Source of the DNA: JANRKN01 sp033763435
Lineage (GTDB): Bacteria > Planctomycetota > Phycisphaerae > Phycisphaerales > UBA1924
Direction of reading: 5' to 3'
NCBI GenBank assembly: GCA_033763435.1
Contig: JANRKN010000114.1
Location: forward strand, 1 to 55,338
Length of the DNA stretch: 55,338 bases
In this document: positions 1 to 7,990 of the stretch, piece by piece
How the letters are laid out: every line of letters starts with the position of its first letter
Position numbering within the stretch: position 1 is the first letter of the stretch
Made by a program: the position numbers and the translations under genes
Notes under the pieces: model-generated
Told to the model about the DNA's origin: nothing
Seen by the model: the letters and a program-made list of their open reading frames with translations, nothing else
Databases searched by the model: none

Positions 1-410
1 CGCGCGATCCGGTCGGCGTTCGCGTTCCCGCCGGCATCAATGAAGGTCCCGCCTGCGATAAGGTCGCCGTTGGGCATCACCGCGAGCGCCAACACGGGAC
101 CGTTTAGCCCCGCTCCCAAAGGCGACCAACGCCCAGCCGACGCATCGAAAATCGCGATGTTGGTTACGCCCGGCACGCCCGGAACCGAGAAGGCTCCACC
201 CGCAACGATCGAGGCAGGGCGCGGGCCCGCCCCGTCTGGATCCCACGCGACGGTCGCGACCACGGTGCCGGGGAGACCAGGAATGGGGTCGCCCGGCAGC
301 CATTGCTCCCCGCACGTCTGCGCACGCGCCCCCGGCGCGACGACCCCCAGCACGGCCGAAGCCAGCAGCAACCACCCACGCACCACATCCCGCCAGTTCG
401 CGCGCCCCAT
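1..410 (-). CDS. Secreted repeat protein (propeller-like), 5' part only
   Basis: The frame opens at an ATG with GGAG six bases upstream and runs without a stop off the left edge, so only the first 136 codons are seen. Residues 1-30 form a signal peptide: basic start, hydrophobic core around LLLASAVLGVV, and a likely cut after ARA. The mature part has repeated units of the kind VAWDPDG…IVAGGAF and LALAVMPNGDLIAGG, with F/W-containing strands between them. Such units resemble the beta-propeller-like repeats of large secreted planctomycete proteins (family knowledge). Role unknown; probably extracytoplasmic. It is divergent from the secreted protein at 679 across a 268-base gap. Confidence 0.7.
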   Translation of the reverse strand, partial: MGRANWRDVVRGWLLLASAVLGVVAPGARAQTCGEQWLPGDPIPGLPGTVVATVAWDPDGAGPRPASIVAGGAFSVPGVPGVTNIAIFDASAGRWSPLGAGLNGPVLALAVMPNGDLIAGGTFIDAGGNANADRIA

Positions 411-678
411 CTTCAGCTCCACGAGCGCGGCAAACTGCCCCGGGCTCCGTCCAAGCACCCGTCCGCCGCGTGCTCGCCAAGGTAAGGGATTCCTCCCGAA
501 CACGCAATGGATTTCGCCCTCGACACCCCGCTTCACACCATCTTCACGCTTCACTCGCCCCGCAACGAGTTTCTTTGTCCCCCGCTCAGCCGAATCTCGC
601 CCTCGCCCCACACGATTGCTGGCCCTCGCCCGAAAACTGCGGCACATTTCTCCCGTCCGCTTCGAGAGAGAGACACAC

Positions 679-1299
679 ATGAAGACCCTGCTCGCGTTCG
701 CCGCGGCCTCCGTGCTGCCCGCGTCGGTCCTTGCTCAATACTCCGCGCGCGTCGTCGGCCTCGGGCCGGGCGACTCCACCTCCGCCGCGCTCACCCTCGG
801 CCCGGGCGATGTCTTCTCCGCCGCCGTCCTCCTCGCAGGCCCCTCCAACATCCGCCACGACTCCGCCGTCTTCCGCCTCGTCTTCAGCCAGTCGGGCCTT
901 CTCTACTCTCCCAACTGGTATCAGTGGGCCGCGCCGTACGTCACGGGCGGGCCCGACGATCTCTCCTCACCCTCCCGCGCCGCGTCGGGCATCCTCTCCG
1001 CCTCCACGCACCTCGACCCCATCCATCCCGGACAGGTCGACCTCGCCTTCGAAAACCTCACGCCCAACTTCGGCGATTACTTCTTCACCGGCGAACTCCT
1101 CCGCCTCACCCTCCGCGTCGCGCCCGACGCCACGCCCGGCTCGATCCAAATCTCTTTCGCCGACGGGTCCTTCACCAACGGCGCATCCTCCGTCTCCGTC
1201 GCGCCCGTCGCGGGCCTCACGCTCAACATCATCCCCGCGCCCGCGTCCTCACTCACCGGCGCACTCGCCCTCACCGCCCTCGCGCGCCGCCGCCGCTGA
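679..1299 (+). CDS. Small secreted protein with C-terminal arginine-rich sorting-type tail
   Basis: A 206-residue protein starting MKTLLAFAAASVLPASVLAQ, a clear signal peptide with a cut after VLA. The body is rich in S, T, G, F and L, as in beta-sandwich proteins, and has no recognisable catalytic motif. The last 25 residues contain a proline/alanine stretch, a short hydrophobic segment (LTGALALTALA) and the terminal cluster RRRR. This arrangement resembles PEP-CTERM-type sorting signals; the proteins at 31239 and 42131 carry a closer version. It is probably exported and anchored or processed at the envelope. The ATG at 679 is chosen because the signal peptide begins there, although the frame is open further upstream. 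Confidence 0.75.
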   Translation: MKTLLAFAAASVLPASVLAQYSARVVGLGPGDSTSAALTLGPGDVFSAAVLLAGPSNIRHDSAVFRLVFSQSGLLYSPNWYQWAAPYVTGGPDDLSSPSRAASGILSASTHLDPIHPGQVDLAFENLTPNFGDYFFTGELLRLTLRVAPDATPGSIQISFADGSFTNGASSVSVAPVAGLTLNIIPAPASSLTGALALTALARRRR

Positions 1300-1606
1300 C
1301 CCTCCGCGCTCGTTTCCGGCCGCATGCAACGCACGCCCGAGTTCACGCCTAGACTTACGCCCCTGCCAGAGACCTCAGGCGGATCACGCGACCCGCGTCA
1401 GAGCCGCATCACACTGGGATTCCACTGGCGCCGCTCGGCACGTGTTTCACTCGCCGCGCGTCCAACCCCAGTATGGCCTCTCTCGTCCACCTTGGCTCGG
1501 CGCCAAACCGGAAATCGAGATTCGCCCTACACCACGCACCTCCTCGTGCGCGCCCGCGGCCTCGCCCCGTGCGCCAACACCTGGGTGCAGGAGTCACGTT
1601 CTCGCT
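1300..1606. other. Intergenic stretch, nothing recognised
   Basis: This 307-base stretch separates the secreted-protein gene from the helicase. Frames are open through it because of high GC, but no start with a ribosome site, no homologous motif and no strong hairpin was seen. It probably holds the helicase promoter and leader. Confidence 0.4.
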
Positions 1607-3283
1607 ATGCCATTCGCTGCTCTTGGTCTCTCTGATCTCATTCTGCGCTCGCTCAACGAACAGGGCTACTCAACCCCCACGCCCATCCAAGCCAAGTCGA
1701 TCCCGCCGATCCTCGAAGGCCGCGACGTCCTCGGCTGCGCGCAAACCGGCACCGGCAAGACCGCCGCGTTCTCGCTCCCGCTCATTCACCGTCTCAGCAA
1801 CATGCCGATCGACAAGGCCCGCCGCGGCCCCGCGCTCCCGCGCGCGCTGATCCTCTCCCCGACCCGCGAACTCGCCGCTCAGATCGCCGAGTCCGTCGCC
1901 ACCTACGGCAAGCACGTCGGCCTCTCCCACACCGTCATCTACGGCGGCGTCTCTCAGCACCATCAGGTCAAAGCCCTCCAGCGCGGCGTCGACATCGTCA
2001 TCGCCACCCCGGGCCGACTCCTCGACCTCATGCAGCAGCGCTACGTCAACCTCTCCGCCGTCTCCATCTTCGTCCTCGACGAGGCCGATCGCATGCTCGA
2101 CATGGGCTTCATCCAGCCCATCCGCACCATCGCCGCGGCACTGCCCAAAGGCCCGCGCCAAACCCTCCTCTTCAGCGCGACCATGCCCAAGGAGATCATG
2201 CACCTGGCCGAGTCGCTGCTGCGCGACCCGGTGCGCGTCGCCGTGACGCCCGTCGCCTCCGCCGCGCCGCTGATCGAACAGCGCCTCTACATGATCCCCA
2301 GCCGCCGCAAGCAGGCCCTGCTGGAACACTTCCTCGCCGACTCGACCGTCAAGCGCGCCGTCGTCTTCACCAAGACCAAGCACGGCGCCGACCGCGTCTG
2401 CAACAACCTCCACCGCGACGGCGTCGACGCCATCGCGATCCACGGCAACAAATCGCAGAACTTCCGCACCCGCGCCCTCGACGCCTTCCGCTCAGGCCGC
2501 ATGCGCGTCCTCGTCGCCACCGACGTCGCCGCCCGCGGCCTCGACGTTGACAACATCTCCCACGTCTTCAACTTCGACCTCCCCATGGAGCCCGAGGCCT
2601 ACGTCCACCGCATCGGCCGCACCGCTCGCGCAGGCGCCAGCGGCATCGCCATCTCCTTCTGCGACCCCGCAGAGCGCGGCCTGCTGCGCGACGTCGAACG
2701 CCTCCTCAAGAAACCCATCCCCTCCGCGCCCCTGCCTGCGCAGCTCCCCGAACCCGAGCCCGCGCCGCACCACCGCCCAATGGGCCTCGCCCCCGGCTCG
2801 CCCGCTTCACACCGCAACAACGAAGGCTGGGAAGTGCAGAGCGATGGTCGCTCGACCCACGCGCCAAGCGGACACAACGTCCGCACCCGCGGCGGCCACC
2901 GCGGCCAGCCTCGCCCCGGCCAAGCTCACCCCACCCACAACGCGCCGCGCGATCAGCGCGACCAACGTGACCAGCACCCCAACGCCCCGCACCGCGGCTC
3001 ACGCGACAATCGCGACGCATACTCCGATCAGCCACGCTCGCGCTCATCCCAAGGCGAGCGCCACGCCGACACCAGAAAGCACACCCCGTCCGGCGGCTCC
3101 GACCGCAGCAGCCACTCAAGCTCGCCCAAGCCCCACGGACACAAGCCCGGCCCCAAGCCCGACAGCAAGAACCAGCCCCGCTTCGGCCCCAAGCCCACGC
3201 ACGGAGGCAGCGCCGGTCATAAGTCTTCCGCCAAGGGCGGCAAATCCATCTTTTCGCGCCGCCCCCCTAAGCGCGGCCGCTAA
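1607..3283 (+). CDS. DEAD-box ATP-dependent RNA helicase (RhlE-like)
   Basis: A 558-residue cytoplasmic RNA helicase. All superfamily 2 DEAD motifs are present in order: Q motif (GYSTPTPIQ), Walker A AQTGTGKT, PTRELAAQ, TPGRLLD, DEAD, SAT, then the second RecA domain with ATDVAARGLDV and YVHRIGRTARAG. This core takes about 370 residues and fits the RhlE/CsdA group, which remodels RNA in ribosome assembly, mRNA decay or cold adaptation (family knowledge). The last 180 residues are low-complexity and basic, with RDQ repeats, many H, P, G, S and K, and an end in RRPPKRGR, probably an RNA-binding tail. The ATG at 1607 (MPFAALGLSD) is the usual RhlE-type start; upstream codons in the same frame are not helicase-like. 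A strong terminator follows at 3339. Confidence 0.93.
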   Translation: MPFAALGLSDLILRSLNEQGYSTPTPIQAKSIPPILEGRDVLGCAQTGTGKTAAFSLPLIHRLSNMPIDKARRGPALPRALILSPTRELAAQIAESVATYGKHVGLSHTVIYGGVSQHHQVKALQRGVDIVIATPGRLLDLMQQRYVNLSAVSIFVLDEADRMLDMGFIQPIRTIAAALPKGPRQTLLFSATMPKEIMHLAESLLRDPVRVAVTPVASAAPLIEQRLYMIPSRRKQALLEHFLADSTVKRAVVFTKTKHGADRVCNNLHRDGVDAIAIHGNKSQNFRTRALDAFRSGRMRVLVATDVAARGLDVDNISHVFNFDLPMEPEAYVHRIGRTARAGASGIAISFCDPAERGLLRDVERLLKKPIPSAPLPAQLPEPEPAPHHRPMGLAPGSPASHRNNEGWEVQSDGRSTHAPSGHNVRTRGGHRGQPRPGQAHPTHNAPRDQRDQRDQHPNAPHRGSRDNRDAYSDQPRSRSSQGERHADTRKHTPSGGSDRSSHSSSPKPHGHKPGPKPDSKNQPRFGPKPTHGGSAGHKSSAKGGKSIFSRRPPKRGR

Positions 3284-3338
3284 CGCCCGCCAAGAACAGC
3301 CCACCGGCCAACCTTCCTTATTCCCCGCCTTCCCAAAG

Positions 3339-3371
3339 CCCACGGGCTCCAGCCCGTGGGTTCTTTCTTTC
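3339..3371 (+). terminator. Rho-independent terminator after the helicase
   Basis: A 10-base inverted repeat (CCCACGGGCT / AGCCCGTGGG, 3339-3348 and 3351-3360) is followed by the T-rich run TTCTTTCTTT. It lies 56 bases past the helicase stop. Confidence 0.85.
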
Positions 3372-3461
3372 CAGCACACCCCGCGTCGCGCTGCGTCGGG
3401 CCGCCTCGGGGGAGTTCGGCTCTCCGAGCCGACCCGTTCATCCCTTCCCCCTTCGCGGGTG

Positions 3462-3496
3462 CCACCGCTTGAGCGAGCTCGGGCGCCAAGCCGTGG
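3462..3496. repeat. Hairpin of the GGGTGCCA family (imperfect)
   Basis: CCACCGCTTG (3462-3471) pairs with CAAGCCGTGG (3487-3496) with one mismatch. It is preceded by GGGTG, as in the related hairpins at 3737 and 3805. Confidence 0.5.
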
Positions 3497-3581
3497 CCCC
3501 CGGCACTTTGGACGACCTCTGCGCACGCAGGGATCGTTGCGTCTTTGCCACCGCCCGAGGCGCCCCAGCCCTCTCCCGCCT

Positions 3582-3604
3582 CCGCGCGCACACCCGTTGT
3601 TCCG
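3582..3604. repeat. Short direct repeat, copy 1 of 3
   Basis: A 23-base motif with the core GCGCAC followed by CCGTTGTTCC. Related copies lie at 4256-4278 and 4364-4386 with a few differences. This copy directly abuts the left end of the 96-base palindrome at 3605. Confidence 0.5.
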
Positions 3605-3700
3605 ACGGGTGGCCTTGCTCGGGTGCCCCGAGTCGCATGATCGAAGCCGCGCTAGCGGCGAGATCGTGCGCCTCGGGCCGAGCGCGGCACAACGCCCGCC
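3605..3700. repeat. Palindromic repeat, copy 1
   Basis: About 96 bases, near-identical to 4085-4180. Nested inverted repeats include CTCGGG/CCCGAG, GCATGATC/GATCGTGC and a GC-rich tip. This copy has an altered tip (GCGCTAGCGGCG) and a few substitutions on its right side. It could fold into a long hairpin as RNA or single-stranded DNA. It encodes no evident protein. Confidence 0.65.
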
Positions 3701-3736
3701 GCGCCCTCGCCCTGCCTTCTCCGCCGCCTTGGGTGC

Positions 3737-3774
3737 CACCATGCCCCGAGGGCGCAGCCCGAGGGAGCGTGGTG
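3737..3774. repeat. Hairpin of the GGGTGCCA family
   Basis: CACCATGC (3737-3744) pairs with GCGTGGTG (3767-3774) with one G-T pair. The interior carries CCCGAGG twice. Confidence 0.45.
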
Positions 3775-3804
3775 CGAAAGTCTCACGCGCCCCATCTCGG
3801 GTGC

Positions 3805-3832
3805 CACGGCTTGGCGCTCGGGCCAAGCCGTG
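3805..3832. repeat. Perfect 10-base hairpin of the GGGTGCCA family
   Basis: CACGGCTTGG (3805-3814) and CCAAGCCGTG (3823-3832) form a perfect stem with an 8-base loop. No T-run follows, so it does not look like a terminator. Confidence 0.6.
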
Positions 3833-3979
3833 CAATCCGCGTCCATCCACGGCATGAGCGCCCAAGCCCGCTCACGCCACGCCCCGCTCTCCCAACCGCG
3901 CCTCCCACCACCCGACCTCGCATCTTCCGTTACACTCTCCCTCATGGTTGCCCCGGCCAGGGCCAGCTCACGCCGCACA

Positions 3980-4087
3980 CCCTGCCAGAACTGGCGGGCA
4001 GACGTCTCGGCGATCCTCACCGACACGGGCGGCATGGTCGAGTGGATCAAATACTCAGCCTACGGCACGCCCACCGCCCTCCCCGAC
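3980..4087 (+). pseudogene. RHS-repeat protein fragment
   Basis: One frame reads PCQNWRADVSAILTDTGG followed by a segment ending KYSAYGTP. This is the conserved junction at the end of RHS/YD-repeat cores, where the constant core meets the variable C-terminal tip. Nothing upstream in this frame looks like an RHS core, and the palindromic repeat begins immediately downstream at 4085. The piece is therefore a short relic of a much larger surface or secreted RHS gene, not a functional gene. The match comes from recognising the YSAYG motif and has not been checked by alignment. Confidence 0.6.
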
Positions 4088-4180
4088 GGGTGGCCTTGCT
4101 CGGGTGCCCCGAGTCGCATGATCGAAGCCGCCCGGCGGCGAGATCGTGCGCCTCGGGCCGAGCGTGGCACAACGCCCGTC
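4085..4180. repeat. Palindromic repeat, copy 2
   Basis: This is the more symmetrical copy. GACGGG at 4085 pairs with CCCGTC at 4175-4180, GCTCGG at 4098 with CCGAGC at 4158-4163, CGCATGATC with GATCGTGCG, and GCCGC with GCGGC at the tip. It begins where the RHS fragment ends. Confidence 0.7.
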
Positions 4181-4255
4181 GCGCTTCCGCACTTCCTCAC
4201 TGCGTCTCTGCGCCACCCGACCACTTGGCCACTCGACCACTTCCCCATTTCCGCC

Positions 4256-4278
4256 TTTGCGCGCACAACCGTTGTTCC
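4256..4278. repeat. Short direct repeat, copy 2 of 3
   Basis: TTTGCGCGCACAACC followed by GTTGTTCC. Compare 3582-3604 and 4364-4386. Confidence 0.5.
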
Positions 4279-4363
4279 GCCTCAGACCAAATCCGGAAAA
4301 ATCTCCGCGCGCAAGTCCTTGCCGCACAAGGGCCCAAAATCGCCCCATGCCGCGGCGCTCACG

Positions 4364-4386
4364 TTTGTGCGCACCACGGTTGTTCC
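4364..4386. repeat. Short direct repeat, copy 3 of 3
   Basis: TTTGTGCGCACCACG followed by GTTGTTCC; this is the copy closest to that at 4256-4278. Confidence 0.5.
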
Positions 4387-4737
4387 TCGCCCCTTTATAG
4401 AGAGGTCATGTTCGTATTCCTGGACCGCGGCCGTCGCCTTGGGAACTCGAGTCCGCTTTGCGGGCTCGACAGGTTGGCCGACGATCGCGCGCGTCAGGAC
4501 CCTGCGGACGTGCCCACTCCCCAGCCCGATGCCGAGGGCGGCCAGCGATGGCTCAAGCTCGGCGTCAGACCACTGGGCGCGGCGGACCACGTGCCACCAA
4601 GGACCGAGGCTTTCTTCCCGAAAGCCCCGGCGCCAACCTCACGCCCTCCGCGGATCAACCTCGCAGCCCACCACACGCCGCTCACCGGCGCCCGGGTCAT
4701 CCCGCGCGACGGCGCTGTCGCGAGCACGCCGAGCGCC

Positions 4738-4773
4738 AAAAACAAACAACCCCCTCCATCACATGAGAGGGGG
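4738..4773 (-). terminator. Terminator of tRNA-Phe
   Basis: Read on the minus strand, a 7-base stem (CCCCCTC / GAGGGGG, 4767-4773 and 4750-4756) is followed by TTGTTTGTTTTT. It lies 27 bases past the tRNA 3' end. Confidence 0.85.
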
Positions 4774-4799
4774 CTCGCCCGCGATCCGCTGAACCAGAA

Positions 4800-4872
4800 T
4801 GGGCAGGGCCGGACTTGAACCGGCGACACCCGCATTTTCAATGCGGTGCTCTACCAACTGAGCTACCTACCC
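4800..4872 (-). tRNA. tRNA-Phe (GAA)
   Basis: A complete 73-base cloverleaf on the minus strand. The acceptor stem is GGGTAGG/CCTGCCC with one T-G pair, the D stem is GCTC/GAGC, the anticodon stem is CCGCA/TGCGG with loop TTGAAAA (anticodon GAA), the T loop is TTCAAGT, and the discriminator is A. CCA is not encoded. It has its own promoter and terminator, so it is a single-gene unit. Confidence 0.97.
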
Positions 4873-5294
4873 GCGACTTTTCACCCGGCCAGCCCGCGTA
4901 GCGAAACGCCGCCCAACCGGTCCCTGTTCGGGAAGGACAAGGATACATCGGCCTGGGCTCAGGTCAAGTGAACCGCGCAGCACAGCATTCCACCCCCGGC
5001 CCAGCCCCGGCCCCCAATCACGTCCGGGAAACTTTGTGCCGACGTGGGGTGGTTCCTGCATCCGCCGTCATCCTGTCCCCGAACGTTCTCGGCCCGAGGT
5101 GCGGTCCGCCGTTCTGGCGTGTGTTCATCCCGCGGTCGCGTTGGGTCATGTCTGTTCGGGGCTGGGTGCGTTCGGCGCGTGAGACGCCTTCTCGCGCGGC
5201 CTTCGTTTTCCGGGTCGTCCCCGCCCATCACCTGGGGACGTGACTCGCGGGGTATCGGGCCGCGCACTCCGCGCAGCCCATCAGGAGTCGGCGC
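4873..5294. other. Intergenic stretch between tRNA-Phe and the beta-helix gene
   Basis: The left third holds the tRNA promoter. The remaining roughly 320 bases show no protein-like frame and no strong hairpin. They probably carry the plus-strand promoter of the gene at 5295; AGGAG at 5283-5287 is the ribosome site of that gene. Confidence 0.4.
4940..4967 (-). promoter_or_regulatory. Vegetative-type promoter of tRNA-Phe
   Basis: On the minus strand TTGACC (4962-4967), a 16-base spacer and TATCCT (4940-4945) form a sigma-70-like promoter. The expected start is near 4933, about 60 bases before the mature tRNA. Confidence 0.6.
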
Positions 5295-6728
5295 ATGAAC
5301 GCTCAGCGCAGCACGTCGGGTCGTCGAGTCGTGGTCTCCCTCGTGGCGGGCCTCTCCCTCGCCGGGTGGACGAGCATGGCCTCGGGCCAGACCCTCCGCG
5401 TGCCCGAGGAGTTCACGACCATCCAGGCCGCGGTCAATGCGGCCCCCGCGGGCGCGGTCGTCTCGGTCGCGCCGGGCACGTATGGCCCCGTGAACTTCAG
5501 CGGCAAGAACATCACCGTGCGTTCGCGCTCCGGCGCGGCTTCGACCGTGATCAGCGCCGGCAACCAGGCGCGCTACGCCGTCACCTTCGCGATGGGCGAG
5601 GGGCGCGCCGCGCTGCTCGAAGGCTTCACCATCACCGGAGGCCGGGGCACCATGACCGGCTCGCCCAACGGCGGCGGCGTCCGCATCGCGAACGCCTCGC
5701 CCACGCTCCGCGATCTGGTCATCACCGGCAATCAATCGATCCGCGGCGGCGGCGTGCATGTCCGCTCCGGCGCACCGATGCTCTCGGGCGTCACCGTTCG
5801 CAACAACCTCGCGCAGTTCGGCGGCGGAATCTACGCCGAATCCGCCGCGCCCATGCTCAGCCGCGTCACCGTCGACTCCAACGACGCCCGCAGCGATGGC
5901 GGCGGCGTCTACGCGCTGGGCGGCTCGATCACGCTGCACGACTCGGCCGTGCGCAGCAACGCCGCGCAGGGCGTGGGCGTCGGTCTCTTCCTGGGCGAGG
6001 CGCAGCTCGACCTGCTCCGCGTCACGATCGAAGGCAACGGCCTGCGCACGCTCGCGGGCGCGGACCCTGACACCCGCGCGTTCGGCGGTGGGGGCCTCTA
6101 CACCTCGGGCCAGATCTCAGGCGTCATGAACGCGCTCACCGTCCGCAACAACGCCGCCTTCGCCGGCGCGGGCCTCTATCTCGCGGGTGAGGCCTCGGGC
6201 CTCACGGTCGCCAACGTGCTCGCGACGGGCAACACGGGCACGCTGGGCAACGGCATCTACTTCAACGGCACCGGCGCGACCGTGGTCCACGCGACGATCG
6301 TCAACAACCCCGGGGGCTTGGGCGTCTACGCCGCAAATGCCGCCGCGGGCTCGCTCGTCAACTCCATCGTTTCGGGCCATGGTCTTCCGTCCGACGGCTG
6401 GGACCTCGCGGGCGGCAGCACGGCGCGGATCGCGCTCCGCTCCTCGGCCGTCGGCGGTCGGGTGCTCTCGAACGCCGTGCTTGTGGGCGCAAGCGTCGCG
6501 CAGGACGCGGGCCTGCCGATCGACGCCGCGACGTTTGTCCCGCGCGCGGGCGGGCTGGCCGTCGATTCGGGCGACCGTGCCGCGGTGCCCGCGTTCCTGA
6601 AGAAGGACCTGCTCGGCAACCCGCGGATCTCCGGTGCGGGGGTCGACCTGGGCGCGATCGAACTTCCCCAAGCCCGGCGCATGATCTCCGGCGCGCGCTC
6701 GGCCGGGCCCGTCAACATCGCCGACTGA
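5295..6728 (+). CDS. Secreted right-handed beta-helix protein
   Basis: A 477-residue exported protein. Residues 1-32 form a signal peptide (basic MNAQRSTSGRR, a hydrophobic stretch, cut near ASG-Q). The segment from about 33 (LRVPEEFTTIQAAVNAA…VSVAPGTY) is the classic opening of pectate-lyase-fold beta-helices. Short repeats follow, such as GGGVHVRSGAPMLSGVTVRNN and GGGIYAESAAPMLSRVTV, each one helical coil. The end, VDLGAIEL, matches the DxGAxE finish of choice-of-anchor Q type domains. No lyase catalytic residues can be assigned, so a polysaccharide-binding or structural role is as likely as an enzymatic one. AGGAG lies 7 bases before the ATG. A terminator at 6794 closes the unit. Confidence 0.85.
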   Translation: MNAQRSTSGRRVVVSLVAGLSLAGWTSMASGQTLRVPEEFTTIQAAVNAAPAGAVVSVAPGTYGPVNFSGKNITVRSRSGAASTVISAGNQARYAVTFAMGEGRAALLEGFTITGGRGTMTGSPNGGGVRIANASPTLRDLVITGNQSIRGGGVHVRSGAPMLSGVTVRNNLAQFGGGIYAESAAPMLSRVTVDSNDARSDGGGVYALGGSITLHDSAVRSNAAQGVGVGLFLGEAQLDLLRVTIEGNGLRTLAGADPDTRAFGGGGLYTSGQISGVMNALTVRNNAAFAGAGLYLAGEASGLTVANVLATGNTGTLGNGIYFNGTGATVVHATIVNNPGGLGVYAANAAAGSLVNSIVSGHGLPSDGWDLAGGSTARIALRSSAVGGRVLSNAVLVGASVAQDAGLPIDAATFVPRAGGLAVDSGDRAAVPAFLKKDLLGNPRISGAGVDLGAIELPQARRMISGARSAGPVNIAD

Positions 6729-6793
6729 GCCCGCTTCCCGCAACCCACACGCGGCGTGCGACCCTCTCTGGGGGCTCGCTGCGAAGACCCCAG

Positions 6794-6829
6794 GCCCCGC
6801 GAGCCCACGCTCGCGGGGCTTGTTCGTTC
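6794..6829 (+). terminator. Terminator after the beta-helix gene
   Basis: An 11-base perfect stem (GCCCCGCGAGC / GCTCGCGGGGC, 6794-6804 and 6809-6819) with a 4-base loop is followed by TTGTTCGTTCG. Confidence 0.8.
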
Positions 6830-6883
6830 GAGGATCGGCGCGTCCGGTTTCTCGCTCGCAGAGCACGCCCCGCACTCGCTACC

Positions 6884-7801
6884 ATGCTCGGTATGACGAC
6901 GGCGATCACCGCTCCTTCCACCGGCCCCACCCCGGGCCCCTCAATCTCCGGCGCGCTCACCGGCGGCCCGGCTTTGCTGGAAGTCCGTGACCTGCACGTC
7001 CACTTCCCCATCCGCGCGGGGCTGCTGCAGCGCACCGTTGGCTATGTCCGTGCCGTCGACGGCGTCTCGTTCGATGTCGGCCAGGGCGAGACACTCGGCC
7101 TCGTCGGCGAATCCGGCTGCGGCAAGACGACCGTCGGCCGCTCGCTGCTCAAACTCATTCCCGCGACGAGCGGGCGCGTCACGTTCGACGGGCGCAATGT
7201 CTTCGCCGCGACGGGCGAGGAACTCAAGGGCCTGCGCCGGCAGATGCAGATCATCTTCCAGGACCCCGCGGGCTCCCTCAACCCGCGCATGCGCATCGGC
7301 CAGATCCTGGGCGAGCCGCTGATCGTCCACGGCCTGCTGACCGACCGCGATCAGCTCCGTCACCGCGTCGAAGAACTGCTCGTCCGCTGCGGCATGCCCA
7401 AGGCGGCCGCGGACCGTTATCCGCACGAGTTCTCGGGCGGCCAGCGTCAGCGCATCGGCATCGCTCGGGCCCTCGCGCTCGAGCCGCGCTTTATCGTCTG
7501 CGACGAGCCCACGAGCGCGCTCGATGTGTCGATCCAAGCTCAGATCATCAACTTGCTCACCGACCTGCAGAAAGAGTTCGGCCTCAGCTACCTGTTCATC
7601 TCGCACGACATGAGCGTGATCCAGCACGTCTGCAAGCGCATCGCGGTGATGTACAAGGGCAAGGTCGTCGAGGCGGGCGAGCGCGACCAGATTCTGTTCA
7701 GCGCGCAGCACAAGTACACCCAGAGCCTGCTGAGCGCGGTGCCCACGCCCGATCCGCTGCGCAAGAAGTCGCGGATCGTCTTTGAGGGCGGGGCGATGTG
7801 A
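6884..7801 (+). CDS. Oligopeptide/dipeptide ABC transporter ATP-binding protein
   Basis: A 305-residue cytoplasmic ATPase of the OppF/DppF group that would energise peptide import. Motifs in order: Walker A GESGCGKTT, Q-loop FQDPAGSLNPRM, signature FSGGQRQRIGIARAL, Walker B IVCDEPTSALDVS, switch SHDMSVI, and the family's C-terminal tail (YTQSLLSAVPTPDP) that follows the ATPase domain in peptide transporters. The membrane subunits and binding protein are not adjacent: the gene stands alone between a terminator and the heme oxygenase, so it probably works with subunits encoded elsewhere. ATGs at 6884 and 6893 are both possible and neither has a clear ribosome site. Confidence 0.9.
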   Translation: MLGMTTAITAPSTGPTPGPSISGALTGGPALLEVRDLHVHFPIRAGLLQRTVGYVRAVDGVSFDVGQGETLGLVGESGCGKTTVGRSLLKLIPATSGRVTFDGRNVFAATGEELKGLRRQMQIIFQDPAGSLNPRMRIGQILGEPLIVHGLLTDRDQLRHRVEELLVRCGMPKAAADRYPHEFSGGQRQRIGIARALALEPRFIVCDEPTSALDVSIQAQIINLLTDLQKEFGLSYLFISHDMSVIQHVCKRIAVMYKGKVVEAGERDQILFSAQHKYTQSLLSAVPTPDPLRKKSRIVFEGGAM

Positions 7802-7897
7802 GTGGGGGATCTGCGCTTCGGCGTTCGGGGCGGTGCGCTGATCTGCCGACTGACGCGATCGCAGCGCGACTTGATCCTTGGATAGCGCGACCTGGGC

Positions 7898-7950
7898 TCG
7901 ACGCGCGGGGGCGACTTCGGCTATGCTCCCGTCCTGAGACTGAGTCTCAG
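7898..7950 (+). promoter_or_regulatory. Probable promoter with Fur-like operator before heme oxygenase
   Basis: The bases at 7934-7950 form a perfect 8-1-8 inverted repeat, CTGAGACT-G-AGTCTCAG. Its inner 7-1-7 core TGAGACT-G-AGTCTCA has the same geometry and half-site start (TGA…TCA) as Fur boxes. Just upstream TATGCT (7922-7927) could be a -10 box, with a weak -35 TCGACG at 7898. The inverted repeat would then cover the transcription start and allow repression. The palindrome is seen directly; assignment to the Fur family is inference from the geometry and from the downstream iron-release enzyme. Confidence 0.55.
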
Positions 7951-7990
7951 TCGCGATTCGTCGCGGGCCCTACAGACCGGAGGTATGAGC

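Larger units (their letters stand above)
3284..4799. other. Gene-poor repeat-rich stretch
   Basis: After the helicase terminator about 1.4 kb holds no convincing intact gene. It contains two copies of a roughly 96-base palindromic repeat exactly 480 bases apart, smaller hairpins that share the lead GGGTGCCA, three copies of a 23-base repeat ending in GTTGTTCC, and a fragment of an RHS protein. A minus-strand frame at 4282-4590 is open but has no recognised motif. The stretch looks like decayed accessory DNA colonised by small repeats. Confidence 0.6.

Noticed and set aside
4282..4590. 102-codon minus-strand frame in the repeat-rich stretch
   Set aside because: No ribosome site and no recognised motif, and it covers the 23-base direct repeat at 4364. 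A decayed gene is possible but not supported.
7921..7950. Rho-independent terminator at the CTGAGACT palindrome
   Set aside because: A single-base loop and no T-run; geometry and position fit an operator better.
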